DNA of 64,000 nt from Globodera rostochiensis (taxonomy: Eukaryota; Nematoda; Chromadorea; Rhabditida; Heteroderidae). The stretch is from NCBI GenBank assembly GCA_018350325.1, contig JAEVLN010000005.1:506142-570141 (forward strand), given 5' to 3'. Every line of letters begins with the position of its first letter. The first letter of the stretch is position 1. Under the pieces are notes generated by a model. It was not told the origin of the DNA and ran no database searches. It was given only the letters and a program-made list of their open reading frames with translations. This document shows positions 20,481-31,609 of this stretch, one piece after another. Made by a program: the position numbers and the translations under genes.

Positions 20481-21140
20481 ATTCCAAATTCTGAAACGGG
20501 AGGGGACTGGGTGGGTCGATGTGCGCAATTGTGTTAAAATGTTGATCAAAATTCCGTGGCATTAAAAGCCAAAAGGAACAAATGGCAACAAACTGTTGCA
20601 CAATTACAATACGCACGCTTAGGAATTTAAGGATTATCGATAAATGACACTGATTTTCCGATTTCTGTTGAAATTTGCGATAAACCTTTTTTTCAAAAAA
20701 TCTGATTTCTCCCTGGTACGTTTAATGATGTCTAAACCGTGACCAGAAGGAGGGTCGGTCGGTCAGTGTCAAGTCAAAATCACTTGGTATCCGCGCTTTC
20801 CCGCTCCGGTCATTAATTTTATAATTTTTTGCCATAAGATCCGGAAATCGGTACGAAAATTCGCCAGATTTGGGTCCAAAAATGCTAAAGAGGAAAAGTG
20901 AAAAGGATGCCAAAAAGGGACAAGTGGCAAAGGAGAAATTCCAACTATAAAACCCTATTCAGTATTTTGCGCATTAGCCTTTGTATTGAGGCGAGAGAAC
21001 ACATAAGACTATTGATATCGTGCTTCTTTTGGTCTCGCCCCGGCGTTTACCTTTGTCGCTTTTTTGATCCAACGAAACGAAAAACTAATCTTTTTAATTA
21101 TGAAAACAAAATGAATTTTGACAACAATACAGATTCCGTA
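20481..21140. other. Spacer between BTB copies 2 and 3
   Basis: This lies between the end of decayed copy 2 (plus) and the stop of copy 3 (minus). Around 20560-20650 it keeps words resembling the 3' flank of copy 1 (AAAAGGAACAAAT...GTTGCACAATTACAATACGC), so it is probably the remaining 3' flank of copy 2. No other feature is seen. Confidence 0.5.
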
Positions 21141-24100
21141 TCACTCGACTCCGGTAGGTTCTTCAGCAGTCACTTCAGCGCACAAAATCACCGTGTCATT
21201 CTTCGCGTCGTACCATCCGTTGTCCGGGTCCATCAAGTCCTAAATTTTTGATTTTTGTTAAGGCCCGGCAGACGTTTTGTTCGATAACAAACATCCAAAC
21301 TCTTGAAAAATTGCATTCCCCATTGGTTCTCCTCCGATTTAAAAATGTGGCGGCTGATTTCCCGAGTGAAATCCTTTTTTCCCTCCTTTTGCGAAACAAT
21401 TCGAAGTGTTGCCGAAGCGGCACAGCTCCAATTGGCATCTTAATTTTTTATTTAATGATAAAATTTAAAAAAATTTTCGGTGGTAATAGACAGGGAGGGC
21501 GGGATTTTTAGTGCCTAAAACCCCCCAAAAAGTTATTTTTCCTAAAACCCTTAAGGCACGAAAATACCCTAAATTGTGCCCAAAATGGCGCAAATTAGGG
21601 GAAATTTGTCAGTAAATAAATTTTTAAATCAGGCCAGGAAAAATAATAGTTCAGAACTAAAAATCCCCCAGCCCCGGTGATGAAAATGCCCCCACCGCTG
21701 TCTTCCGCGTTGCACAGGATGTAAAAGCCCAAACATTTATGATAGTTGTTGTTGATTCGTGAAGTCGCCAATATTGTCCACGGAATGCCCCTAATGTACA
21801 CGGCCTCGCTGAGTCGGTGGTTGAGCCCATCCACCCGCGCAAATTCAGACACTTTTTCGATTTTCAGCATAATCTTCACTTCTGAAATTGAATTTCCTTA
21901 GATTTTTGAAAGACATATTTTCGAGGTATTATTTTTAACATATTTAAGAAAACTGAGAAAATATGTCTCATAGGTCCCAGACTTTAAATCACACAAAACC
22001 GCTTTAATAGGGTTTCTTAGGGACGAAACGTCTAAATGCAGTCAGGCGGCAATAACTATGAGGCAATTACAATTGGACAAAATGTTTAGGAAATTTCATA
22101 AATTTTTGTTTTACTATATAAGCCGGTTTAACAACAACAACAACAACAACAACAAAAAATTGTGTTTTTTTAAAGTTATAAAAGGTGTTTCTAGAGGTTT
22201 AGAGTCGTAGAACCCCCAAATTCAAACAATTTTACAGAAACCTTTTTTTATTTTTTCCATTATTAAATTTTATATTTGATTTGCTTTGTTCAGAATAAAA
22301 ATGTTTTGAAAATTGTTCGAATTCGGGGTTAGGAAATGATCGAAATGGGGGGTCGGATCGGATCTACGACCCCGAAACCCCCGAGTAACACATTTTAATT
22401 GTCTGATAACAGAAAAGAACCGTTATTTTTGCCTATTTGTTTTTCTGAAGAATTATTGGGTCATTAAAATTTTTTTGGATTGTATAAAAGCCGAATTCCC
22501 ATTTAGCCTACCATCGTCGTGTGGTTTGGCCGGCGATCGTGGCTGTGTTGGGAATTTCAGCGGGTAACGCTCGGGCAGCCCGTCGTCCTTGCGGAAATGG
22601 TACATAAGCACACTGATCTCCTCGGCGGCCGTCAACACTTCGGACGGAACTGTCAAAACGGTGATTCAACTCAATTTATTTACCGTCAATGTTTTGAATA
22701 TTAAAAAAAAAAAAAGATTAAAATTTTACAAATACAAATTGAAAGTGTCAAACCCTACCAATATTATCAGAAAAGTCCTCAGATGTAATGAGCGGAAAAC
22801 GAATTTTGAAAAATGCCGGGCCGAGCATTTCACGTCTATTCCCCGTCGAACACTCTTTCCCATTTTGACGGCATTTTTCGTTGGCCCAGCGAAGTGCCTT
22901 ATAATTATTTGTTAATTAGAGGAATTTGAATAATAAGAAATTATAAAAAAATGTTTTTACGGCTTTCCAAATTCTAAGTTCTTCGTTGATCATCAGCTGG
23001 TCACGGTCCAAAATCTCGCACAATAATTTCTGATCAATTTGCAAAAAATTGGTTGATTGGATCAAAGTTTCCGCATTTTCATCGATGTAATCCAAACAAT
23101 TGCGAGCAAAGTCCTTGAATGAAATTATAAAAAACATGCCGAATCTCGATTTTTTAAAGCCAGAATTACAGTTAATAAAATTTATAAAAAATGTTGAAAA
23201 TCCCCCACCCCCCACCACCTCTTCTCCAAGGGCGCGAGCCTGCTCAATCAAGAGGAAAACATTGCCTTGTTCTTCTATAAGAAAGTATACACACGCTTTG
23301 ACCAATCCGGACACGTTATATTTTTTTGCTAAAATTAAAAATATTTTATCAAAATTTTTTAATTTCCATACCTTGGGGAATATTTATTTTCGGTATAACT
23401 ACTTAAGCAGTTAATCAAACCGAATGAATCATATATCATTCTATTCCGCTCGTCGAGCTGAGCAAGAATATATAAAAATTTCTTGCCGGAAAAAACTATG
23501 AAGAAAGTTATGGCTCCTCAAAGTTGGCCAAAAACCATAGGGGAACCCATTTCGTAACATTTTTCGTGCGCGAGACCCCCAGCCGAGTAACGCGCGCCCC
23601 CACCTACTGGCCGCCGTAGTCGAGTGTGCGGTACTTCGGCTGCTATTTTCCATGTCAAATAACGCATTTTCAGACACTTTTTAGAATAAAAAATATTTTC
23701 GACAATTTTCATCAAAAGGGCCTCCCCCCCCCCCTTATGGTTTTTGGTCAACTTTGAGGAGCCATAACTTTCTTCATAGTTCTCTCCTGCAAGAAAATTT
23801 TTCAGATTCTTACTCAGCTCGACGAGATGAATCGAATGGTATATGAATCATTCGATTTGATCCACTGATTAAGTCCTTATTTTCTATTCTAAAACAATGC
23901 AAATTCTATTGGGCACTAATTCAGCGCAATTATTCTTGTCAAAAATGAGTGCGGGGAACTGAAACTTTGCCGTTGCACAACAAATCAATAAAATTCACCC
24001 GCATAAAGCACAGAAATTGCGTTGTCTCCGTTCAGTCCACTCAAATCATCAGCGTAAATGAAGGCTAACATCGCCTTGAACGCGTCCACCTTCACGTCGG

Positions 24101-24443
24101 TGATCACAACAGGCTTAATCTCTTCCGCCGGAGGCGCTAAAAATCGTTTCAAAAAATTTAAACAAATTTTTGCACCCTTTCCGCTGGCGGCAGCCTTTGC
24201 ATTTCGTGCATCAAAACGGAACATTGCCTCAAAAACGTCGGAGGCTTTCTCAAGAATCGCTTTATGTGCCGGCATAAGCTTAAAATTTAAAAAAATGAGA
24301 ATTTATGAAAAGTTTTCAATTTTATCCTCCCAAAAACTTGCCTCCTTTTCGTCTCCTTCCCCAACCAAAAATTGAACGTCCGCCCCATCGCCCGTGCTCA
24401 GCAAATGCTTCATACGATCCACCGAAGAGGCTGATTTTGACAT
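21141..24443 (-). CDS. BTB-BACK-MATH protein, copy 3
   Basis: Start at 24443 (MSKSASSVDRMKHLLSTGDG, exon to 24342), stop at 21141-21143. Exon 1 ends with a perfect GC donor (GAG|GCAAGT). The BTB exon (LMPAHKAILEKASDVFEAMF to LSGLNGDNAISVLYAG) ends near 24003. Later exons encode AKKYNVSGLVKACVYF, the BACK segment DFARNCLDYIDENAETLIQS...[28 protein letters not shown], and VPSEVLTAAEEISVLMYHFR. They are followed by MATH exons at about 21890-21670 ([34 protein letters not shown]), 21440-21305 ([26 protein letters not shown]) and 21240-21141 (DLMDPDNGWYDAKNDTVIL). Every junction checked stays in frame with AG acceptors, so this is the most intact copy. Role inferred as a CUL3-type ubiquitin-ligase adaptor with C-terminal substrate-binding MATH. 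Confidence 0.82.
22131..22157. repeat. (AAC)n microsatellite
   Basis: About eight AAC units lie in the intron of BTB copy 3 between BACK and MATH. The flanking TAAACCGGCTTATA sequence (on minus) is also found in copy 4 at 30415-30440, with a single GTTGTT remnant there, so the array expanded after the copies split. Confidence 0.75.
23419..23857. mobile_element. Fold-back element, GTTATGGCTCCTCAAAGTTGG family
   Basis: The arms (about 23419-23564 and 23705-23857) are inverted copies: ATCATATATCATTC...CTCGTCGAGCTGAG...TTCTTGCCGG...GAAGAAAGTTATGGCTCC facing its complement. They are separated by about 140 bp containing GCGCGCCCCCACCTACTGGC, also seen at 50265-50285. The element sits in an intron of BTB copy 3 and has no coding capacity. 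Confidence 0.7.
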
Positions 24444-24539
24444 GTCCCAATTTTAAGACGACTGTAAATTTAAATTTCTATCAATTTTGGACAAAAAGCT
24501 ACAAATTTTCAGAAATGACAAAAAAAAATGGTAATACTT

Positions 24540-24949
24540 TGGTCTGCCCCCCCCCCTTTTGAAAAAATTACTTTTTGTTTTAAAGTCAATAAAAAGGTGT
24601 TTTCTAGGGCATTAGGGGGCGTAGAATCCGAACTGATCTCCGATTCGCACGATTCGGGCTCCGAACCCGAAATTTCAAAAATTTCAAAGCATTTATGTCT
24701 CAAATTTATTCAAATGAATGAATTCGACCATTATTTGCCTTTTCGATGTAAGTTTGTGCTTTTTGAATGATTTTGAAAGAAACATTGATTTTTGAAAATT
24801 TTGAATTTCAAAAATGTTCGAATTCGGGTCCTGAGTTCGAAGCAAATTCGGATTCTACGACGAATACCACTAGGAACGCCTATTTATCGGCTTAGAAAAA
24901 AATTTTAGTTTTTTTTTCAAAAAGGTGGGGGGCAAACCAAAGTATTACC
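24540..24949. mobile_element. Complete GGTAATAC-family MITE upstream of BTB copy 3
   Basis: Ends are inverse copies: GGTAATACTTTGGTCTGCCC at 24540 and its complement ending GTATTACC at 24949 (410 bp). The flanks are A-rich (AAAAAAAAT and AAAAAAATT), consistent with an 8-9 bp target duplication. The homologous upstream region of BTB copy 4 (about 27140-27180) has the same flanking sequence without the element. The insertion is about 100 bp upstream of the copy 3 start codon. Confidence 0.8.
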
Positions 24950-25139
24950 AAAAAAATTTTCATTTACCGATGGAACAAAAGACGAATAGCAACAAATTTG
25001 GGTACTTTCCTCTTATGAGGCCACACCCAAAAATTTTAAAAAATCAACAAAGTGCGCGCAAATTTGACAAGGCGCGCGTAACACTAGTGAGGGGGCATAA
25101 ATGCAACAATTCCAGATAAAATTTCTCTAAATGGATCCG

Positions 25140-26090
25140 CTTCTCGCGCTCGGGGTCAGCTCGGCGCAGCCGGTTGGGCGCGGCCGGTTCGCGCGGTTTT
25201 TTTCGGCGCCATCCCGTTTCGGCGCCATCCCATTTTGGCGCCGGCCAGTTCGGTGCGACCAGTTCGGCGCCGCTCGCCGTTATGCAATTTTTAATTACAA
25301 AAGTCTAAATGAGCTTAGGCTTAGGCCTAAACCTAAGCTTGGTAGAACAAATCCCCCCACATCTAAAAATTTCTTTTGAAAAAAGTTTAAAAGACATTTC
25401 TAAAAGTTTTCGGCGTCGTATATCTGAATCTGACTCCACCCCCGGGTTCTTTTCGGTTATGTGTCAACAAAAAAAATAAAATTTCTTTTCAAAGTTAATA
25501 AAAGGTGGTTCTAGGGTTTTCGGGATCGTAGTGTCCGAATCTGTCTTCCATTTCAGCAAATTTTGAACCCTGAACATGAATTCAAACAATTTTTCGAAAA
25601 AATTTTTAAAATTGCATTGACATTTCGACTTTAAAAGCAAAATGTTAAAAATTTTTTTTATGAGAATTGGTCGAATTCATGTCCGGGGTTCGAAATAGAT
25701 TGCCAAGGAGGTCGGATTCATATTCTAAGACCCCGAAAACCCTTAAAAACACCTTGTCGCTGTCTACATAATTTTTTTTGTTTTGTTGACACATAACCGA
25801 AAAGAACCCACCCCCGACCCAATAACAAAATTTGACCCAAATTCGAATAATTTTAGGAATTAATTTTTTTTCAAAATCAGCCGAAATTTTTATAAGGAAA
25901 AGCATTTGGTCAGACGCAGTTAGCAAAAATTAACTTTAATTTAAGTCTTGGATGCAAGCAAAAACATTAGGAACTAGAATTGAGTGAATTCTTGAATAAA
26001 AACAATTTTATGAAAAAATTGGTCGGCGCCAAAATGTCCAAATTACCAGCGGCGCCGAACTGGCCACGCCGAACAACGGTTCAGGAATGC
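25140..26090. mobile_element. Element with AGTTCGGCGCC-type GC-rich ends
   Basis: GC-rich ends at 25145-25270 (GGCGCCGGCCAGTTCGG, CCAGTTCGGCGCCG) are inverse to 26010-26085 (GGTCGGCGCC, CGGCGCCGAACTGGCC). The right part (25880-25990: CAGACGCAGTTAGCAAAAAT, TTGGATGCAAGCAAAAACAT) is present in inverse at 58630-58735. A GGTAATAC-family fold-back is nested at about 25490-25760. No transposase frame is seen. Confidence 0.55.
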
Positions 26091-26135
26091 GTTTGTTGAC
26101 CAAATGTGAGTAAAGGGGGAAAGAAGGAGCATAAC

Positions 26136-26657
26136 CAGGGCTCGCAGATGAAAATTTTCAAAAGCCTCATTTGGCAGGCAAAAAAACCTCATTTGGGACC
26201 AAAAAACTTCATTTTGCTAAGATCATGTTTTTTTGCGCGCGTTTTTTCTCAAATACTTTTTTTAGTGGGGGGGGGGGGGTCGGCGGTGCCGATGGGCGCC
26301 GCCGAGAAAATTTTCGCATTTTTTACTCGATTTGTTAACAGATTACAACTAAATTTGCAGAAGATGTGCTGCTTTTTTGCTTTAAACAAAAATTGAAAAT
26401 GAGGTTTTTTATTAAGAAAATTCCCAATTATTTCAAACCGGAACACGCTTTTTCATTAAAAAAAGTACACAAAAAAATAGAAAAACATTACGCCAAATAT
26501 TCAAAATTAATAGAAGAATCTCGCAAAAAGCCTCAAAAAACCTCATCAAACTCCAAAAAGCCACAAAATGAGGCTAAACCTTATTTTAAAAATTTAGCCT
26601 CATTGGACTATCAAAAAGCCACAAAATGAGGCTAAAACCTCAAATCTGGGAGCCCTG
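26136..26657. mobile_element. hAT-type MITE with 8-bp TSD AGCATAAC
   Basis: The element is 522 bp, beginning CAGGGCTCGCAGAT and ending with the inverse ATCTGGGAGCCCTG. It is flanked by perfect 8-bp duplications AGCATAAC (26128-26135 and 26658-26665). CAGGG ends with 8-bp duplications are characteristic of hAT elements. The interior repeats CCTCATTTGG / CAAAATGAGG words and contains a poly-G tract, but no transposase. Confidence 0.88.
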
Positions 26658-26665
26658 AGCATAAC

Positions 26666-27228
26666 ACAACCGAAAATGGTGGGAAGAGTGAGGCATTACA
26701 TCAAAAAGAAAGGAACAAAGAACAAACGTCGGAATAATCGATATAATCAATAGTCTGGGATTTTTAGGGATTAAAAAACGTCAAATAGGAACCCCTAAAA
26801 ACACTAAAAAGCCCAAAATCTTTAAAATTTGAAATGTCATTTTTTTAAAGATTTGTACTTTATTTGGGGTACACGTCCTTTTTTGTCCTTTATTTGAGAT
26901 TCTGTAGCTTTTTGAAGAATTTTGTTTAAATTTGAACAATCTTTAGACCCGATGGCCAAATTTATGGTCCTTTAACAAGGTCGGCCCCCCTTTACTCACA
27001 TTTTAGTCAACAAACGCTCTCCTGAGCCGTTTTTGTCTATATAAATTGAAGACTTTGCAAAAAATAAAAACAAAAACAATTTGTGTTGAATGAATGAATT
27101 TTCACACAAAAAGTACAAATTGTTTTGTTGCTTTTCGTCTTTTGTTCCATCGGAAAATGAAAATTTTTTGTCTATTTCTGAAATTTGTAGCTTTTTGTCC
27201 AAAATACAGTCGTCTTTAAAATTTGGAC
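26666..27228. other. Upstream region of BTB copy 4
   Basis: No gene. The last 100 bp (TTTTGTTCCATCGGAAAATG, TTTGTAGCTTTTTGTCC) match the upstream region of BTB copy 3 read on the other strand, so the duplication that made the two copies included promoter sequence. The word TCTTTAAAATTTG...AAAGATTTGTAC at 26818-26860 recalls 6185-6250. Confidence 0.55.
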
Positions 27229-28560
27229 ATGTCAAAATCAGCCTCTTCGGTGGATCGTATGAAGCATTTGCTGAGCACGGGCGATGGGGCGGACGTTCAA
27301 TTTTTGGTTGGGGAAGGAGACGAAAAGGAGGCGAGTTCAATTTGATGGTCTCTCAAACTTTTGAACTTGTTTTAAGCTTCTGACAGCACATAAACGGATT
27401 CTGAAGCCGGTCTCCGATGTGTTCAAGACAATGTTTTGTTTTGACGAGGAAAATGCAAAGTCCGCCGCCGCTGAGACCGGTGCGGAAATTTATTTGTGTT
27501 TAAAAATGATTCAATCCCTTCGGAAGAGATTAAGCCCGTGGAGGTGCCCGACGTGAAGGTGGACGCGTTCAAAGCAATGTTGGCCTTCATTTACGCCGAT
27601 GATTTGAGTGGACTGAACGGAGACAACGCAATTTTTGTGCTTTACGCGGGTCAGAAAAAACTACGATTTTGGTCTATTGGCACCGCCGAGCCGACCCCCT
27701 CCCCCCTCGCCCCCTCCCTCAAACGGTTCCAAAACTATGAAAAATCGTTTCAGTTTTTATCAAATGTATTTATTTATATAAAATTTAGCCAAAAAGTATG
27801 CCGTGTCCGGACTGATCAAAGCGTGCGTGGCCTTTCCCATACCGGAGTTGCGCAATGTTTTTGTCGCATTTGACCGGGCTCGCTTTCTTGGAGAAAAGGT
27901 GAGGAATGTTTTTTAATATTTGTCAGACAACAATTATTATAAATTGATTTATTTTGGAAATTGTTTCTTTTTGAATCGGTTTGAATAACCGGTTTAAATA
28001 TTATAAAATGCTTAGGTCATATTCTTTTTTGAGGCTGGAAAGCCCATAGAAGTGATTTGTGGCATTTGTAAATTTTTAAAGCCAAATGTTAAGAATTATT
28101 TACATTTTCTATTTATTTTGGGACTTTGCTCGCCGGTGTTTGGATTACATCGATGAGAATGCGGCCACTTTGCTCCTCTCAGAAGCGTTTTTGCAAATCA
28201 GAAATTATTGTGCGATATTTTGGACCGTGACCAGCTGATGATCAATGAAGAACTTAGAATTTGGAATGCCGTAAAACATTTTTTTATACTTTCTTATTAT
28301 TCAAATTCCTCTAATTAACAAATAATTATAAGGCACTTCGCTGGGCCAACGAAAAATGCCGTCAAAATGGGAAAGTGTCTTCGGCGGAGAATCGACGCGC
28401 AATGCTTGGCCCGGCGTTCTTCAAAATTCGTTTTCCGCTTATCCCACTGGGCGTTTTTTCTGATAATATTGGTAGGGTTTGACACATTTAATTTATAAAA
28501 TGCTAAAAAAAAAATTTTCTAAGATTTAAAATATTTACGGTAAATAAATCGAGTTGTATC

Positions 28561-30360
28561 TAGAGTGCGGCAAAATCGCATTTGCGGGATCCCGCTGCGG
28601 GATTTTTTTCCCGAAAGTCGTGCGGGAGCGGATTTGCGGGATAAATCCCGCAAAATCCCGCATTTTAAATTTGCGAGATCCCGCGCGGGATTGCGGGATT
28701 TTTTCAAAAAAAATCAAAACACCTTTCACTGAACCGAATCGTTCAATTTTAGTATCATTTGAATGCTCTTATTTGTATGAAACTACTTTTAACTAGGGCC
28801 GGGACCGGGGTTTTAACCCGGGACCGGAACTGTGAAAGCCGGGACCGGAATTTTGACTTTTTAAAAACCGAGATTGGGATTAACAGGGATTGACACTGGG
28901 GGAATTTTTTTTGTTCAAAACATTTTTTTCGAAAATTCCTTTATGAATAATGCAATAAAAAGGGGAAGAAAACCAGGGGTGGACACGGATATCCGGATAT
29001 CCGCGGATTATCCGGATATGGATGGATACGGATACGGAATTTCAAAAAATGTACGGATACGGATGGACACGGATATGAAAGACAAATCCGCGGATATCCG
29101 CGCATATCCGTATATTTGAGTACCAATGTGGTTTTAATCATTTTTAATTTTTGCAGAGGACATGGCGGTGGTCTTCCGTACTTTTTGACAAAAATTTCAT
29201 CTTTTTTACAAGGTTGCCCATATCAAAACTGTGGTATTTGGTTTGCTTCTTCGACGTATCAAATATTTTGTGTGGGTTCGAACCCGCTTGAGTTCATGCA
29301 CTTATTAATTGTTTTGCCTCGAGTCACAAAAACACTTCCCCCATTAATAACAATGTTTTTTTAATTTTTTTCAAATATTTTTTAATTAAAATGAGTGCAA
29401 AAAAAGAATTTTTGAAAAAAATTTATCACAGCATTTTTTAAATTTTGATTGAAAATCCCTTAACAAATTGAGTAAAAATTTCAAAATTTTCTCGGCGGTG
29501 CCGATCGGCACCGCCGACCCCCCCCCCACCCCTGAAGTTCTCAAAAAAAATTTGCAAATCGGCAAAAATTCGAAATTTTTGAGCAATTTTCTTAACAAAA
29601 ATCCTAAAAGTTTTTCCGGCGGCGCCTGCTGGCACCGTCGGGCTATCCTTCCTAGAAAAATTAAAGGGGGGGGGGGCAGGCGGTGCCGACAGGCGCCGCC
29701 GGTAAAAATTTTTGAGTTTTTGATGGAATTTGTTATAATGGCCCAAAAATTATTAATTTTGCAAAACGAGAGGGTTCCCCATATGGTTTTTTTACTCAAA
29801 AAATATTGGGAGGGCCATGACCCCTACTCGGCCCCCTGGCTACGGGCCTGGTCTTTTCTATAGTTTTGGAATTCGTCCAACCAACAAAAAAAAAATACAA
29901 AAAGTAAAAAGATGCCAAAAAAATTTTTAAGATTGAAAAAATTAAGAAGAAATTGTTTACTTTAGTACAGATACTAACTGAAAGCTATTAAAATAAATTT
30001 GCACTGTAGACGTTTGAAACCCCACCCTCAAATCTTACGGACAGCACCAGTACCACTTAGCCACATTATGTCATGACTGCTAACCAAAAATCCCCACCCA
30101 CCTTGGTTCTTTAATTTGAATGCTTTGGCAAAATGTCATCCTTATTTTGAATAAATGACATTATTCACTAACAAAATGATCAATCCCGCACCTAAATTGC
30201 GGGATCCCGCTGCGGGATTTTTTTTTGAAATCTTTGCGGGAGCGGATTTGCGGGATTAATCACGCAAAATCCCGCAATCCCGCAAAAGGCAAAAAATGCG
30301 GGATTGCGGAGCGGGATCCCGCAAAATCCCGCGCGGGATCCGCTCCCGCGCCGCACTCTA
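28561..30360. mobile_element. hAT-like element, TAGAGTGCGG ends, 8-bp TSD GTTGTATC
   Basis: The element is 1,800 bp, starting TAGAGTGCGGC and ending GCCGCACTCTA. It is flanked by the perfect 8-bp duplication GTTGTATC (28553-28560 and 30361-30368). Copy 3 keeps the empty site (GAGTTGAATCACC, read on minus near 22660). Subterminal regions are arrays of GCGGGATCCCGC-type words. The interior holds other repeats (GGATATCCG words at 28985-29110, GGCGGTGCCGATCGGCACC at about 29500, a tRNA-like sequence near 30010-30066) and no transposase frame. Confidence 0.87.
30008..30066 (-). repeat. tRNA-like (SINE-type) promoter remnant
   Basis: On the minus strand ATGTGGCTAAGTGGTACTGG is a good RNA polymerase III A-box, followed about 25 nt later by GGGGTTTCAAACGTC, a fair B-box. 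No full cloverleaf could be drawn. Similar A/B-box pairs occur at 32618-32675 and 34378-34424. Confidence 0.4.
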
Positions 30361-31609
30361 GTTGTATCACCGTTTTGACAGTTCTTTGAAAAAGCGAACA
30401 ATTCTTTTCTGTTGTTAAACCGGCTTATAAAACAAAATTTTATGAATTTCCTAAAAATATTTTGTCAAATTGTAACTTGCCTCATCAATTCAGATCCACC
30501 TAAAGCCGGAGAGAAGACGAGGATGGCGCTGAAAATCGGAAAAGTGTCTGAATTTGTGCGAGAGGACGAAGAAAACAGTCGCCGACTCAGCGAGGCCGTG
30601 TACATCAGGGACCGACCGTGGAAAATTTCGGCGACTATTTCCGGCCAAAAATATTTGGGCTTTTACCTCCAATGCAGCACCCCAACTTTTTACGTAGGAG
30701 TATATTTTTCCCTTTTTATTGCATTTTTAAAGGAATTTTTCTTAAAAAAATGTTCAATAATTTAATTTTATCATTTAAATATTAAGCTCTCTATTGGTGC
30801 TGTGCTTTTTCGGCAACACTGCGAATTGTTTCACAAAAGGAGGAAAAAAAGGATTTCACTCGGGATGTAGTTGAAAAGTTGTGTTCCAATTATCAGAACA
30901 CACATGGCTACAGGGATTTCATTTCGTTTGAGGTTGTTACAAAATGTCTGCCGGGTCTTAACAAAAATCAAAAATTTAGAAATTGATGGACCCGAACAAC
31001 GGATGGTACGACGTGAAGAACGACACGATGATTTTGGAAGCCGAAGTGACTGCGGACGAACCTACCGGAGTCGAATGAGCAAAAACAAATCACATGAATA
31101 TTTGCAATACGAATGCTTTATTTGTTAGCTTTAAGGATCAATGATCATCCACTGATTTCAATTGAATTTTTTTGCGTAAACTTCTTTCCAAAAATTAGTA
31201 TGCGACCTCCCCGTCACCGGTAACAAAATAGTTTGGCAATCTTTCTTTGTTTCGCGGAATTTGAGAAAATTTAATTTGCTCTAATGCATTTACCAGCGCT
31301 TCCTTTTATGGTTATTTTGATTTGTAAAAATTTTTCTGCTTGAGTGGCTCAGATGGACGGACCATTTCTGTGTACAGCTGCCCATTCCGCTTCATGGCCT
31401 CAACCCCCGCGGGTCCGTAGAACTGTGCCCGGGTACAAACTCTGACCTGAACACATTTTGCCTAAGGACTTTCATGCCTTCCCAATTCACACAGAGTTGA
31501 AACTCGTCGGTATTTGACGAAAAACACCGATCGATGCCCTTCGAGAATTGTCCAATCCAACTCAGCCATTGGGGGGTCATTTACGTCGAAATACAAACTC
31601 GGGTTCAAA

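Larger units (their letters stand above)
27229..31078 (+). pseudogene. BTB-BACK-MATH copy 4, frameshifted and split by an insertion
   Basis: Exon 1 (27229, MSKSASSVDRMKHLLSTGDG) is almost identical to copy 3 and keeps the GC donor. The BTB exon (LLTAHKRILKPVSDVFKTMF) shifts frame near 27490, then resumes as [40 protein letters not shown] is intact. The BACK exon lacks 4 nt after FLQI (28195), shifting the frame, and its acceptor reads [22 protein letters not shown] is intact to 28471. An 1,800-bp element then occupies the intron (28561-30360). The next exon is destroyed: only TTGACAGTTC remains before MATH. The MATH exons (30487 onward: KIGKVSEFVREDEENSRRLS, YLGFYLQC; 30790: [16 protein letters not shown]; 30980-31078: [16 protein letters not shown]) are well kept. 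Probably a pseudogene, although the C-terminal half could be expressed alone. Confidence 0.75.

Noticed and set aside
20898..21251. 117-codon plus-strand frame
   Set aside because: Its second half is antisense to the last MATH exon of BTB copy 3 and the first half has no recognisable features.
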